Source: an uncultured Bacilli bacterium (GTDB taxonomy: Bacteria > Bacillota_I > Bacilli_A > RFN20 > CAG-826). From it: a stretch of 15,375 bases of DNA. A program made the translations under genes and the position numbers. Within the stretch, counting starts at the first letter, position 1. Each line of letters begins with the position of its first letter. The notes beneath the pieces are model-generated. The model had not been told where the DNA came from, did no database searches, and saw nothing but the letters and a program-made list of their open reading frames with translations. The stretch covers positions 1-15,375 of the forward strand of contig CAKPAV010000007.1 in the NCBI GenBank assembly GCA_934133115.1. Reading direction: 5' to 3'. Below are positions 1 to 8,411 of the stretch, piece by piece.

Positions 1-182
1 ACTAATTTTTCTGCTAAATTTTTGACATCTTTAGCACAGCCAGCAGTAACAGTAACACGTTCATGAACGATTAATTCTGATACAACGTTTCTTAACATTG
101 CTTTATATTTGCTTGAAGTATAGGCAGCTTTAAAGCGAACGCCACCTTTACCATGTACATTCTTACGTCCTTGTGTAGCCAT
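1..182 (-). CDS. rplQ: 50S ribosomal protein L17, N-terminal part (gene runs off the left edge)
   Basis: L17 is a large-subunit protein near the peptide exit tunnel. Only about the first 60 residues are in the window. Residues from about 23 on (SSKYKAMLRNVVSELIVHERV, then an AKDVKNLAEKLV stretch) match the family core, in which an SS-R-AM-R motif leads into the first helices. The ATG at 180-182 follows AGGAGG (191-196) with 8 nt spacing. The rpoA stop codon lies inside that Shine-Dalgarno sequence and the gap is 12 nt. The first 20 or so residues (MATQGRKNVHGKGGVRFKAA) are longer than usual and do not resemble the usual start, which is rich in R, G and N. As the last gene of the alpha segment it fits the expected order. 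The terminator should lie beyond the left edge. Confidence 0.95.
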   Translation of the reverse strand, partial: MATQGRKNVHGKGGVRFKAAYTSSKYKAMLRNVVSELIVHERVTVTAGCAKDVKNLAEKL

Positions 183-194
183 TTAAACTTCCTC

Positions 195-1166
195 CTAATC
201 AATGTAATCCTTGAAGCCTAAACCAATACCAAGAAGTTTTTCTTTAACTTCTTTAAGTGATTTCTTACCAAGGTTACGTACTTTCATCATATCTTCTTCT
301 GTCTTTTGAGTTAATTCTAAGACAGTTGCAATACCTGCTCTCTTTAAGCAGTTATATGAACGAACTGATAAATCTAATTCTTCAATTGTCATATCTTCAT
401 ATTTATTAGATGTTTGTTCAACTGGTTCAGCAACAATATTCATATCGCGTGTGATTTCGTTTAATTTCAAGAATTCTTCGAAATGAGCGACTAAGATTTT
501 TGCAGCAAGCGCTACAGCATCTTGTGGAAGCATAGAACCATTTGTCCAAACTTCTAATACTAAGTTTTCATAATTTGCATTATGTCCAACACGAGTTGGT
601 TGTACTTCATAATTTACTTTTGTAATTGGTGAATAGTTAGAATCTGTTGCGATTGTGCCAATATTCATACCTGTACGAAGTAATTTATTGCCTTCTGAAG
701 TTACATAACCACGTCCGTTACGAGCATAAAGTGTCATTTTTAATTTTCCACCTTCTGCAACGTGAGCAAGGACTAAATCAGGGTTAATAACTTCGACATC
801 ACCTGGAACAACTAAATCAGCGGCAGTAACGACTTTAGGTCCTTCTACTTCTAATTCAATTCTCTTAGTGACTGATTCTTCATCGTCAATTTTTAAAACT
901 AAATCTTTTAAAGAAAGGATAATCATTGTAACGTCTTCTTCAACACCTTCAAGTGCAGAGAATTCGTGACGAGCACCTTCAACTTCAATAGCAAATACAG
1001 AAGCACCTGGTAATGAAGAAAGCATAACTCTTCTTAATGAATTTCCAATTGTTAAAGCGTAACCTCTTTCTAATGGTCCAACTACAAATTTACCATAGTT
1101 AGTGTTACCATCGAATTCAGCAATATCAAATTTAATTTTTGCGAATGGACTTACGATTTTGCTCAT
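195..1166 (-). CDS. rpoA: DNA-directed RNA polymerase subunit alpha
   Basis: The alpha subunit dimerises to nucleate RNA polymerase assembly, and its C-terminal domain contacts UP-element DNA and activators. The protein is 323 residues, against about 314 in Bacillus. The N-terminal domain (about 1-235) carries the conserved dimer helix GNSLRRVMLSSLPG at 41-54. A linker at about 245-257 leads to the C-terminal domain (about 258-320), with VRSYNCLKRAGI at 268-279 and RNLGKKSL at 297-304. The DNA-contacting Arg and Asn (R269, N272) are present. The ATG at 1166 follows GGGAGG at 8 nt. A TTG 21 nt upstream would translate the Shine-Dalgarno itself and is rejected. The gene sits between rpsK (45-bp-scale gap) and rplQ, and its TAG stop is embedded in the rplQ ribosome binding site. 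Confidence 0.99.
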   Translation of the reverse strand: MSKIVSPFAKIKFDIAEFDGNTNYGKFVVGPLERGYALTIGNSLRRVMLSSLPGASVFAIEVEGARHEFSALEGVEEDVTMIILSLKDLVLKIDDEESVTKRIELEVEGPKVVTAADLVVPGDVEVINPDLVLAHVAEGGKLKMTLYARNGRGYVTSEGNKLLRTGMNIGTIATDSNYSPITKVNYEVQPTRVGHNANYENLVLEVWTNGSMLPQDAVALAAKILVAHFEEFLKLNEITRDMNIVAEPVEQTSNKYEDMTIEELDLSVRSYNCLKRAGIATVLELTQKTEEDMMKVRNLGKKSLKEVKEKLLGIGLGFKDYID

Positions 1167-1212
1167 ATTTTTTTCCTCCCTTTGCAATCGTTAGTAGACT
1201 AAATAATATTTA

Positions 1213-1602
1213 TTATCCACGTGGACGCTTTGGTGGGCGGCAACCATTGTGTGGAATAGGTGTAGTATCTGTAATCATTTGGATTTGTAATCCAGCTGCT
1301 TGTAAACTACGAACTGCAGAATCACGACCAGATCCTGGTCCTTTTACGTTAACATCAACTGTTTTAATACCTTGATCAACAGCAACTTTAGCACAAGCTT
1401 CAGCTGCTAATTGAGCTGCAAATGGTGTAGATTTCTTAGCACCTTTAAATCCTAATGCACCAGCACTTGACCAAGCAATTGCATTACCTGCTTCATCAGT
1501 GATAGTGACAATGGTATTATTAAATGTTGAGTGAATGTGAGCGATACCTTTAGTATAGCTTCTTTTAATTTTTTTCTTCTTAGAAACTGTGGTTTTAGCC
1601 AT
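1213..1602 (-). CDS. rpsK: 30S ribosomal protein S11
   Basis: S11 sits on the 30S platform and helps shape the E-site mRNA path. The protein is 129 residues, the normal family length. It has a lysine-rich N-terminus, the core [18 protein letters not shown], and the conserved end [12 protein letters not shown], which contacts 16S rRNA. The ATG at 1602 is chosen: GAGG lies about 10 nt upstream. The in-frame TTG at 1608 would sit only about 4 nt from it and would add just Met-Lys. The gene follows rpsM by 19 bp. The gap to rpoA is 46 bp, AT-rich, and I see no clear promoter or terminator in it. Confidence 0.98.
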   Translation of the reverse strand: MAKTTVSKKKKIKRSYTKGIAHIHSTFNNTIVTITDEAGNAIAWSSAGALGFKGAKKSTPFAAQLAAEACAKVAVDQGIKTVDVNVKGPGSGRDSAVRSLQAAGLQIQMITDTTPIPHNGCRPPKRPRG

Positions 1603-1621
1603 TTTCAATTATCCTCACTTT

Positions 1622-1996
1622 CTATTGAACTGCTTGCTTCTTATTCGCAATAGTCTTTTTAGGTCCTTTACGAGTACGAGCATTAGTCTTTGTACGTTGT
1701 CCACGAACTGGTAAGCCTTTACGATGACGTAAGCCACGATAGCAACCAATTTCGGTTAAACGTTTAATGTTTAAAGCAACTTCACGACGTAAGTCACCTT
1801 CAACTTTGTGTTTTGCAACTTCTGTTCTAATTGCAGTTAATTGATCTTCTGTTAAATTCTTAACACGAATATCTTCATTAATGTTTGTTTCTTTTAAAAT
1901 CTTTTTAGATGTTGTTAAACCAATACCATAAATATAGGTTAAAGCAATAACAACTCTTTTTTCATTTGGAATATCGACTCCAACAATACGTGCCAT
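1622..1996 (-). CDS. rpsM: 30S ribosomal protein S13
   Basis: S13 is in the 30S head, forms intersubunit bridges to L5, and its basic tail reaches the P-site tRNA. The protein is 124 residues (usual 118-124). It starts [19 protein letters not shown], carries the helical YGIG motif, and ends with the conserved basic tail containing [20 protein letters not shown]. The ATG at 1996 follows AAGGAGGA at about 8 nt. That Shine-Dalgarno sequence overlaps the rpmJ stop codon. The stop is TAG. Confidence 0.98.
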   Translation of the reverse strand: MARIVGVDIPNEKRVVIALTYIYGIGLTTSKKILKETNINEDIRVKNLTEDQLTAIRTEVAKHKVEGDLRREVALNIKRLTEIGCYRGLRHRKGLPVRGQRTKTNARTRKGPKKTIANKKQAVQ

Positions 1997-2010
1997 ATAG
2001 CATGTCCTCC

Positions 2011-2145
<135 letters not shown>

Positions 2146-2166
2146 TTACTTTCTTTTAAATTTTTC

Positions 2167-2385
2167 TTATTTGTATCTGAATGTTATTCTACCACGTGTT
2201 AAATCATATGGCGATATTTCAACCGTAACTCTATCACCTGGTAAGATGCGAATGTAATTCATACGGATTTTACCAGAAACGTGGGCTAATATTACGACTC
2301 CGTTTTCTAACTTTACATTAAACATTGCATTAGGTAAAGTTTCAACGACTACCGCTTCTACTTCAATAACGTCTTCTTTTGACAT
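2167..2385 (-). CDS. infA: Translation initiation factor IF-1
   Basis: IF-1 binds the 30S A site during initiation and supports IF-2 and IF-3. The protein is 72 residues, exactly the family length, with a single S1-like OB fold: [17 protein letters not shown] at 6-22, [19 protein letters not shown] at 33-51, and the end [15 protein letters not shown]. The ATG at 2385 aligns with the family start. The only visible Shine-Dalgarno sequence, AAGGAG (2399-2404), lies 13 nt upstream inside the end of map. This is longer than the 7-10 nt seen at neighbouring genes and may mean lower output. The gap to map is 7 nt. Confidence 0.98.
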   Translation of the reverse strand: MSKEDVIEVEAVVVETLPNAMFNVKLENGVVILAHVSGKIRMNYIRILPGDRVTVEISPYDLTRGRITFRYK

Positions 2386-2392
2386 AGTTAGT

Positions 2393-3157
2393 TTAACACT
2401 CCTTTTTGTTACTTTCTAGTGTAAGGATTTCAACGCCATCCTTAGTTACTACAAGAGTATTTTCATAGTGGCTAGCTAATTTGCCATCTACCATTTTAAC
2501 AGTCCATTCATCACTCATTACACGGGTATCATATTTTCCCATTGCCACCATTGGTTCAATTGCAAGGCACATGCCTTCTTTTAAAATTGGACCATGTCCA
2601 GGTATTCCATAATTAGGAATTGCTGGATCTTCGTGCATTTCGGTACCAATACCATGTCCAGTATAATCTCTTGGTAATGAATAGCCATGTTTTTCGCAAT
2701 ATTCTTGAATCGTATGCGATATATCTGATAAGTGAATACCTGGTTTAATAATTTTAACAGCTTCGAAGAAACTTTCTTCTGTTACTCTTACTAAACGAGC
2801 AGCTTCATCAGATATTTTTCCAACAGCATAAGTTCTTGCTGCATCTCCGTTATAGCCTTTATAAATAGCTCCAACGTCGACAGAAATAATATCTCCTTCT
2901 TTTAAAGGTTTATTGTTTGGAATACCATGCACTAATACTTCATTTACTGAAGTGCATATAGAGGCAGGGAATCCGCCGTATCCTAAGAAAGATGGAATTG
3001 CGCCTTGATCACGTATGGTTTTTTCGGCGATACGATTAAGTTCTTTAGTCGTAACACCTGGTTTGATGTGTGGCTTTAGTGCATCAAATACACTAGCCAC
3101 AATCCTACCAGCCTCACGCATCAACACAATTTCTCGTGGTGATTTTAAGGTTATCAT
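2393..3157 (-). CDS. map: Methionine aminopeptidase, type I
   Basis: This cytosolic metalloenzyme removes the initiator methionine from new proteins. The protein is 254 residues, typical of type I. The metal ligands expected for the pita-bread fold can be placed: D94 (SVDVG), D105 (NGDAARTY), H168 (TGHGIG), E201 (AIEPM) and E232 (HYENT). The substrate-binding His is H77 (LVHGIP). No N-terminal SEC-C zinc extension is present. The ATG at 3157 is 6 nt from the adk stop. The only Shine-Dalgarno-like stretch is AAGGA, 14 nt upstream inside the adk end, so initiation may depend on coupling to adk translation. It sits between adk and infA, as in Bacilli. Confidence 0.98.
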   Translation of the reverse strand: MITLKSPREIVLMREAGRIVASVFDALKPHIKPGVTTKELNRIAEKTIRDQGAIPSFLGYGGFPASICTSVNEVLVHGIPNNKPLKEGDIISVDVGAIYKGYNGDAARTYAVGKISDEAARLVRVTEESFFEAVKIIKPGIHLSDISHTIQEYCEKHGYSLPRDYTGHGIGTEMHEDPAIPNYGIPGHGPILKEGMCLAIEPMVAMGKYDTRVMSDEWTVKMVDGKLASHYENTLVVTKDGVEILTLESNKKEC

Positions 3158-3163
3158 ACTTTT

Positions 3164-3820
3164 TTATTTGATCCTTTCAAAAATATCACAAATGGTTTCG
3201 AAGACTTCATCTAATCCAAGTAAACCATTGACATTATGTAGAAGTCCGCGCTTTTCGTAGAATTCCACTAATGGGAAGGTTTGATGTTCATAAGCATCAA
3301 GTCTTACTGCTAAACTTTCTAATGTGTCATCTTTTCTTTGGATTAATTCACCATTACAATAATCACAAACACCTTCAACTTTTGGTTTTAATGTTTCGAC
3401 ATGGAATGGAGCTCCACAAGATTTGCAAACACGTCTACCAGTAATTCTTTTTGTTAAGACATCACGATCAGCAGTGATATTAACTACTGCTGTTATTGGA
3501 CGATTAATTTCTTTTGTTAGTTCTTCTAATGCTTCTGCTTGAGGAATTGTTCTTGGAAACCCATCAAGTAAGAATCCATTAGCGCAATCATCTTTAGCAA
3601 GTCTTTCTTTAACTAAAGCGATTGTTACTTCATCAGGTACTAACAAACCTTTGTTGATATAACTTGCCGCTAAGACTCCTGTTGGAGTTTGAGCAGCTAT
3701 CGCTTCTCTAAACATATCGCCAGTTGAGATATGTGGGATATGATAAGAAGCAATAATCTTTTTAGCTTGTGTGCCTTTACCAGCACCAGGAGGGCCCATT
3801 AAAATAATGTTTAACATCAT
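3164..3820 (-). CDS. adk: Adenylate kinase with zinc-binding LID
   Basis: Adenylate kinase interconverts ATP plus AMP with two ADP in the cytosol. The protein is 218 residues, the long form. The P-loop GPPGAGKGT is at 9-17, the AMP-binding STGDMFR at 32-38, and LLDGFPR at 84-90. The LID domain at about 128-165 contains C132, C135, C152 and C155, the four-cysteine zinc site common in Gram-positive enzymes. Two tandem ATGs are possible (3820 and 3817). GGGAG lies 6 and 9 nt before them respectively, so the second is at least as likely and would remove one Met. It follows secY by 3 nt, and its Shine-Dalgarno is inside the secY end. Confidence 0.98.
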   Translation of the reverse strand: MMLNIILMGPPGAGKGTQAKKIIASYHIPHISTGDMFREAIAAQTPTGVLAASYINKGLLVPDEVTIALVKERLAKDDCANGFLLDGFPRTIPQAEALEELTKEINRPITAVVNITADRDVLTKRITGRRVCKSCGAPFHVETLKPKVEGVCDYCNGELIQRKDDTLESLAVRLDAYEHQTFPLVEFYEKRGLLHNVNGLLGLDEVFETICDIFERIK

Positions 3821-3823
3821 TTT

Positions 3824-5191
3824 TTACTCCCTTCCTGCACGGTTTTGAACTTCTTCGAAGCTCTTACCAGCAACCAAGCCATCAATTTGTGCACTAACTT
3901 CAAGAGCAACACCAACTACGATGATTAATCCTGTGCCACCTAGTGCTAATGATTGAGGAAGTAATCCAACCAATACTAACACAACTGGTAACGCAGCAAT
4001 AAATGCAAGAGCAAATGCACCAATGAAGGTTACACGATTTAATACTTTCTTTACGTATCTTTCTGTTTCATTACCAGGTTTAATACCAGGAATGTAAGAA
4101 CCATTCTTTTGGAAGTTTTCTGCCATTTGTTCTGGATTAATTTGTAATGAAGAATAGAAGAATGTAAAGGCTATAATGAGTACAACATAGATAATCAAGC
4201 CCCATGGCATTTGCCATGTCTTACCACCAAACCAAGGCATAGTGGTCATTTTTGAACTTGAGAATACGTTGAGCCATTCAGCACTTGTATCCGCGCCATC
4301 AATGAAGCTCACAATTACTTGTGGTGCCATCATAATTGATGAAGCGAAGATAACAGGAATAACACCAGCAGAGTTAATCTTAATTGGTAAGAAACTTGCT
4401 TGGCTATATCTCTGTCCAGTTCCACCGGATTTGCCAGCGTGTTGAACAGGGATTTTTCTTTTTGAACTTTCAATATAAATTACGAATGTAATAATTGCTA
4501 AATAAGCAAGGATATATAATAAGAATCTCGCACCTCCAGCTACAATTAACGAAGGTTGTTTTGATAATAATGGGTTTGACATATATTGTACAAACGCTTC
4601 AGCAATTTGTTTAGGTAATGAGACAACGATACCAGCAAAAATAATTACAGAAATACCATTACCAATACCTTTTACAGAAATTTGGTCACCTAACCACATA
4701 ACTAACATACCACCAGCTACTAATACCGTAACTATGTAAGCATAAGTTAAGAATTCCGAATTTGCAATCGTTGTAACTTCTATATACTCAGTAGCTTCCA
4801 TGGTTTTTATAATGCCATATGCTTGCACCGCTCCAAGAAGTAAGGTTAAGTAACGAGTTGCCATTTCCATTTTCTTTCGACCATATTGACCTTGTTTGTT
4901 TAACTCGGTTAAGGCCGGTAATACATCCATTGAAAGTAATTGCACAATAATTTGTGCGGTAATATATGGTGACACACCCAAGGCGAATATGGAGAAACTT
5001 GATAATGCTCCACCGCCTAAAAGGTTCATCATACTTAATACATCTAAGTTATCAAATCCCGCATTATCACTGATTTTTACACCAGGAACAGAGATTGATG
5101 CTCCGATGCGGAAGACTAAGAGTATCATTAATGTAAAGAATATACGATCAACGATATCTTTGTTTTTGAAGATTTGGCCGAGTTTTTTCAT
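3824..5191 (-). CDS. secY: Preprotein translocase subunit SecY
   Basis: SecY is the membrane channel of the Sec system, working with SecE, SecG and SecA. The protein is 455 residues, somewhat longer than the roughly 430 of Bacillus. Ten hydrophobic segments can be placed: about 16-36, 65-89, 112-130, 147-167, 177-192, 220-240, 273-296, 330-348, 388-410 and 413-432. Plug-region residues lie near 50-62, and the conserved KGIGNGISVIIFAGI is at 174-188. The large cytoplasmic loops at 241-270 and 349-385 are the expected SecA/ribosome contact sites. The extra length seems to lie in the outer loop at about 297-329. The ATG at 5191 follows GAGG at 9 nt and sits 1 nt after the rplO stop. An ATG 30 nt upstream inside rplO lacks support. 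Confidence 0.98.
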   Translation of the reverse strand: MKKLGQIFKNKDIVDRIFFTLMILLVFRIGASISVPGVKISDNAGFDNLDVLSMMNLLGGGALSSFSIFALGVSPYITAQIIVQLLSMDVLPALTELNKQGQYGRKKMEMATRYLTLLLGAVQAYGIIKTMEATEYIEVTTIANSEFLTYAYIVTVLVAGGMLVMWLGDQISVKGIGNGISVIIFAGIVVSLPKQIAEAFVQYMSNPLLSKQPSLIVAGGARFLLYILAYLAIITFVIYIESSKRKIPVQHAGKSGGTGQRYSQASFLPIKINSAGVIPVIFASSIMMAPQVIVSFIDGADTSAEWLNVFSSSKMTTMPWFGGKTWQMPWGLIIYVVLIIAFTFFYSSLQINPEQMAENFQKNGSYIPGIKPGNETERYVKKVLNRVTFIGAFALAFIAALPVVLVLVGLLPQSLALGGTGLIIVVGVALEVSAQIDGLVAGKSFEEVQNRAGRE

Positions 5192-5192
5192 A

Positions 5193-5633
5193 TTACAATA
5201 CCTCGGTTGTTCCGCCAGCATTCTTAATAGCTTCTTCGGCAGCCTTAGAGAACTTATGAGCAGAAACTTCTAACTTAACATTAAGTTTTCCATTTCCTAA
5301 AATTTTAATTCCATCATATTCTTTACGGACTAAACCGACTTCTTTTAATAATGCAGGGGTGACTTTAGTGCCTTCTTCGAATTTATTTAACATTTCTACG
5401 TTAACTATTGCATAGTCAACACGTGAAATATTGTTAAATCCACGTTTTGGTAAACGACGATATAATGGGTTTTGTCCACCTTCAAATCCTAAACGGACTC
5501 CGCCGCCACTTCTAGAATTTTGACCTTTGGTACCTTTACCAGCAGTCTTTCCGTTTCCAGAACCAATTCCACGACCAGCGCGGAATGCTTTCTTACGTGA
5601 TCCTTCTGTGTATTCGAGTTCATGCAGTTTCAT
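5193..5633 (-). CDS. rplO: 50S ribosomal protein L15
   Basis: L15 is a late-assembling 50S protein that contacts many 23S rRNA domains. The protein is 146 residues, the usual length. The N-terminal third is a glycine- and basic-rich extension ([20 protein letters not shown] at 21-40), followed by [20 protein letters not shown] and a globular C-terminal domain. The ATG at 5633 follows GGGAGGTG at about 7 nt. A TTG at 5642 would overlap that site and is rejected. The gene follows rpsE directly. The L30 gene (rpmD) normally found in between is absent. Confidence 0.98.
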   Translation of the reverse strand: MKLHELEYTEGSRKKAFRAGRGIGSGNGKTAGKGTKGQNSRSGGGVRLGFEGGQNPLYRRLPKRGFNNISRVDYAIVNVEMLNKFEEGTKVTPALLKEVGLVRKEYDGIKILGNGKLNVKLEVSAHKFSKAAEEAIKNAGGTTEVL

Positions 5634-5678
5634 ATCTTGCACCTCCCTATAAATTATTGATTTATTTTTGGTTATAAA

Positions 5679-6302
5679 CTATTTACGTAATTCTTTGACT
5701 ACATTGTATGATTTAACGTTATTCAAACCATTAACAGTTGCACGAATAACATTAATTGGTGTACGTGAGCCATAGACTTTTGAGTAAATGTTTCTAACGC
5801 CAGCTAATTCTAAGACAGCACGGACTGGACCACCAGCGATGATACCAGTACCTTCAGGTGCAGGTTTTAATAAAACTTTGCAAGCACCAAATTCACCATT
5901 AATTTCATGAGCGATTGTTCCGCCTTTAACTAAATGGACATGGAGCAAGTTTTTCTTAGCAGCTTCTGTAGCTTTCTTAATTGCATCTGGGACTTCTCCA
6001 GCCTTTCCAGTACCATAACCGAAACGGCCTTTGCCATCACCGATAACCATAAGTGCAGCAAATCTCATACGGCGTCCGCCTTTTACTGTTTTGCTTACAC
6101 GGTTAATTGCAACTACGCGTTCATTGAATTCCTTTTCAGGTTTTTCACGACGATCTCTACGATCACCTCTACGGCCACCATCACGGCGATCTTTACGATC
6201 ACCACGAGGACGACGATCAGCTCTAGGAGCTTTTTCTGAATCAGTGTTTTCAGTATTTTCTACCACAGTTTCTTCAACTGGTGTTACTTTTTCTTCTGCC
6301 AT
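5679..6302 (-). CDS. rpsE: 30S ribosomal protein S5 with a long charged N-terminal extension
   Basis: S5 binds the 30S body near the mRNA entry and contributes to decoding accuracy. The protein is 207 residues, about 40 longer than Bacillus S5 (166). The conserved part starts near residue 58 ([20 protein letters not shown]) and includes [16 protein letters not shown] and the S5 C-terminal motif [14 protein letters not shown]. Residues 1-24 are acidic, and 27-53 are almost all Arg, Asp and Gly. The DNA encoding the basic part contains a 36-bp-period repeat. The ATG at 6302 follows AGGAGG at 7 nt and there is no stop within the extension, so it is probably translated. A 45-nt AT-rich gap separates it from rplO. 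Confidence 0.97.
   Translation of the reverse strand: MAEEKVTPVEETVVENTENTDSEKAPRADRRPRGDRKDRRDGGRRGDRRDRREKPEKEFNERVVAINRVSKTVKGGRRMRFAALMVIGDGKGRFGYGTGKAGEVPDAIKKATEAAKKNLLHVHLVKGGTIAHEINGEFGACKVLLKPAPEGTGIIAGGPVRAVLELAGVRNIYSKVYGSRTPINVIRATVNGLNNVKSYNVVKELRK
6145..6203 (-). repeat. Two direct-repeat units inside the rpsE 5' region
   Basis: The 23-bp blocks 6145-6167 and 6181-6203 match at 21 of 23 positions by eye, with a 36-bp period. They encode GDRRDRRE and GDRKDRRD, giving a 12-residue repeat in the S5 extension (Gly at residues 34 and 46). The period is a multiple of three, so gain or loss of a unit would keep the frame. Confidence 0.8.
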
Positions 6303-6313
6303 TTTCTTTCCTC

Positions 6314-6670
6314 CTAGAATTCTAAGCCAGCTTCACGAGCGGCTTCTGCAACAGCTTTGACACGTCCATGGTAAACATAACCAGAACGATCAAATACTAC
6401 TTTCTTTATACCTAAGGCAACGGCTTTTTCACCGATGTCCTTACCAACGGCTTGAGCGGCTTCAATATTACCACCATTTGCTAATTTAAGAGCAACTGAT
6501 GATGAGCTTACTAAAGTTACGCCTTTAACATCGTCGATAATTTGAGCATGAATGTTAGCATTTGCACGATAAACACTTAAACGAGGTGTTTCAGCTGTTC
6601 CGCTAATTTTAGCACGAACACGTTCATGACGTCTTGCGCGAACTACTTGTCTTGATTCTTTATTAATCAT
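6314..6670 (-). CDS. rplR: 50S ribosomal protein L18
   Basis: L18 binds 5S rRNA with L5 and helps join it to the 50S central protuberance. The protein is 118 residues (Bacillus about 120). A basic N-terminus ([20 protein letters not shown]) precedes the conserved core with [19 protein letters not shown] and the end [26 protein letters not shown]. The ATG at 6670 follows AAGGAGG at 9 nt. The TAG stop at 6314-6316 is the first part of the rpsE Shine-Dalgarno sequence (TAGGAGG), and the gap is only 11 nt. Confidence 0.98.
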   Translation of the reverse strand: MINKESRQVVRARRHERVRAKISGTAETPRLSVYRANANIHAQIIDDVKGVTLVSSSSVALKLANGGNIEAAQAVGKDIGEKAVALGIKKVVFDRSGYVYHGRVKAVAEAAREAGLEF

Positions 6671-6691
6671 GTTTCATTTCCTCCTTACCGA

Positions 6692-7234
6692 CTATTTCTT
6701 ACCAGCACGTTTTCCTTCTTTACGAAGAATAAACTCATCAGTATATTTAATACCTTTTCCTTTATAAGGTTCAGGTTCACGAACTGCACGAATTCTTGCA
6801 GCAGTTTGTCCAACTGCTTGACGATCTGCACCTTCAACAACTACTTCTGTAGCAGATGGTGTAGAAATTTTTGCGCCTGCATCAGGTACGATAACTACTT
6901 CGTGAGAATAACCAATATTTAATACTAAGTTTTCCCCTCTCATAGCAGCACGATAACCGATACCGACGATTTCTAATTTTTTCTTAAATCCTTCAGAAAC
7001 ACCGACTACCATATTGTGAAGTAATGCTCTTGTTGTACCATGGATAGTCTTCATAGAAATTGTATCATCTGGACGAACACAAGTAATAGTATTTCCTTCA
7101 ACTTTATATGTAATATGTGGATTAAAGGTATTTGTTAAAGTTCCTTTAGGTCCTTTAACTGTTACATGGTTACCATCGAAATCAACAGTAACACCTGCAG
7201 GTATTTCAATAACTTTATGACCAATACGTGACAT
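6692..7234 (-). CDS. rplF: 50S ribosomal protein L6
   Basis: L6 is a two-domain 50S protein near the factor-binding site and the sarcin-ricin loop. The protein is 180 residues, family-normal. It starts MSRIGHKVIEIPAGV and contains VTVKGPKGTL, a GIGYRA motif at the start of the second half, and the conserved EPYKGKGIKYTDE near the end, followed by RKEGKRAGKK. The ATG at 7234 follows AGGAGGT at about 7 nt. An in-frame TTG at 7252 would lie upstream of that site and is rejected. The rpsH TAG stop is embedded in its Shine-Dalgarno. Confidence 0.98.
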   Translation of the reverse strand: MSRIGHKVIEIPAGVTVDFDGNHVTVKGPKGTLTNTFNPHITYKVEGNTITCVRPDDTISMKTIHGTTRALLHNMVVGVSEGFKKKLEIVGIGYRAAMRGENLVLNIGYSHEVVIVPDAGAKISTPSATEVVVEGADRQAVGQTAARIRAVREPEPYKGKGIKYTDEFILRKEGKRAGKK

Positions 7235-7245
7235 ACTGTTACCTC

Positions 7246-7635
7246 CTACCAAACATAAGCGATAACTTCGCCGCCGATGCCAAGAGCACGGGCTTTCTTA
7301 TCACTCATTAAACCTTGAGAAGTAGATATAATAGCAATACCTAATCCTCTTAATACACGTGGAAGTTTGTCAGCAGGGACATTAACACGTAATCCAGGTT
7401 TAGAGATTTTCTTTAAACCAGAGATAACACGTTCTCCACCAACGTATTTTAAAGTAATAGTTAATTCTTTTTTTACATCACCAAGAACGATGAAATCGTT
7501 AATGAAACCTTCTTCTTTTAAGATTTCAGCGATATGTACTTTCATGTTTGAGCTTGGCATTGTAACTGATTCATGACGCATCACATTTGCGTTACGAATT
7601 CTTGTAAGCATATCTGCAATAGGATCTGTCATCAT
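7246..7635 (-). CDS. rpsH: 30S ribosomal protein S8
   Basis: S8 is a primary 16S rRNA binder (helix 21) and, in E. coli, the translational repressor of the spc operon. Whether it regulates here cannot be read from the sequence. The protein is 129 residues with the family hallmarks [26 protein letters not shown], and the end [31 protein letters not shown]. Two tandem ATGs (7635 and 7632) are possible, with AAAGGAGG 10 and 13 nt upstream respectively. The first is kept. The TAG stop forms the TAGGAGG junction with rplF. Confidence 0.98.
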   Translation of the reverse strand: MMTDPIADMLTRIRNANVMRHESVTMPSSNMKVHIAEILKEEGFINDFIVLGDVKKELTITLKYVGGERVISGLKKISKPGLRVNVPADKLPRVLRGLGIAIISTSQGLMSDKKARALGIGGEVIAYVW

Positions 7636-7655
7636 AACTCATTTTCCTCCTTTGC

Positions 7656-7841
7656 TTACCAGCTTGCCTTTTTCATACCTGGAATTTCGCCTTTATAAGC
7701 TAATTCACGAAGGCAGATACGGCATAATTTGAATTTACGAATTACTGCGTGAGGACGTCCACAACGTTCGCAACGTGTGTATTCTCTAACTGCATATTTT
7801 TGTGGTCGTGCACAACGAACCTTAATAGATGTTTTTGCCAT
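7656..7841 (-). CDS. rpsN: 30S ribosomal protein S14, type Z (zinc-binding)
   Basis: S14 is an essential 30S-head protein next to S3 and S10. The protein is 61 residues, the short zinc form. C24-x2-C27 and C40-x2-C43 form the zinc ribbon, and it ends with the conserved [16 protein letters not shown]. The ATG at 7841 follows AAGGAGG at 8 nt. The gene lies between rplE and rpsH as usual. No zinc-independent paralogue is seen in the window. Confidence 0.98.
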   Translation of the reverse strand: MAKTSIKVRCARPQKYAVREYTRCERCGRPHAVIRKFKLCRICLRELAYKGEIPGMKKASW

Positions 7842-7857
7842 TTAGATGTCCTCCTTC

Positions 7858-8397
7858 TTATTTATGGAATGGCATACCGATTAATTCAAGCAATGTGAAT
7901 GCTTCTTCATCAGTATTTGCTGTTGTTACAACAACAATATCCATACCACGTACTTTAGTGACTTTTTCATAACTAATTTCTGGGAAAATTAATTGTTCTT
8001 TGACGCCTAATGTGTAATTACCACGGCCATCAAAAGCATTTTTGCTAATACCACGGAAGTCTCTAACACGTGGTAATGAGATAGAGATTAACTTATCAAG
8101 GAATTCGTACATTCTTTCTCCTCTTAAAGTAACCTTACAACCAATTGCTTGTCCTTCACGTAATTTGAAAGAAGCGATTGATTTCTTTGCTCTTGTAATA
8201 ACAGGTTTTTGTCCTGTGATTTGAGCTAATTCTGCAACTGAATCATCTAATAATTTAGCATTAGAAGTTGCATCGCCAACACCGACGTTAATAACGATTT
8301 TTTCGATGTGTGGAACTTGCATAACAGAAGCATAGTGATATTTTTCCATTAATGCAGGTACAATTTGGGTAGTGTATTTTTCTTTTAATCTATTCAT
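7858..8397 (-). CDS. rplE: 50S ribosomal protein L5
   Basis: L5 binds 5S rRNA and forms the intersubunit bridge to S13. The protein is 179 residues, identical in length to typical Bacilli L5. Recognisable parts are [22 protein letters not shown], the [20 protein letters not shown] segment, RDFRGI, and the end [15 protein letters not shown]. The ATG at 8397 follows AGGAGG at 10 nt. The stop of rplX (TAG) is fused to that Shine-Dalgarno. Confidence 0.98.
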   Translation of the reverse strand: MNRLKEKYTTQIVPALMEKYHYASVMQVPHIEKIVINVGVGDATSNAKLLDDSVAELAQITGQKPVITRAKKSIASFKLREGQAIGCKVTLRGERMYEFLDKLISISLPRVRDFRGISKNAFDGRGNYTLGVKEQLIFPEISYEKVTKVRGMDIVVVTTANTDEEAFTLLELIGMPFHK

Positions 8398-8411
8398 AAT
8401 ACTCTAACCTC

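Noticed and set aside
1167..1212. Internal promoter for rpoA in the rpsK-rpoA gap
   Set aside because: The gap is AT-rich, but no paired -35 and -10 elements at 16-18 nt spacing could be found.
1139..1375. Open frames on the plus strand opposite ribosomal genes (for example here, 4896-5273 and 6031-6360)
   Set aside because: They lie antisense to clearly conserved genes, have no family resemblance and no good ribosome binding site. They are shadows of the coding frames below.
5192..5221. Upstream ATG for secY giving ten extra residues
   Set aside because: The extension is read from the end of rplO and lacks a Shine-Dalgarno. The ATG at 5191 has GAGG at 9 nt and matches the family start.
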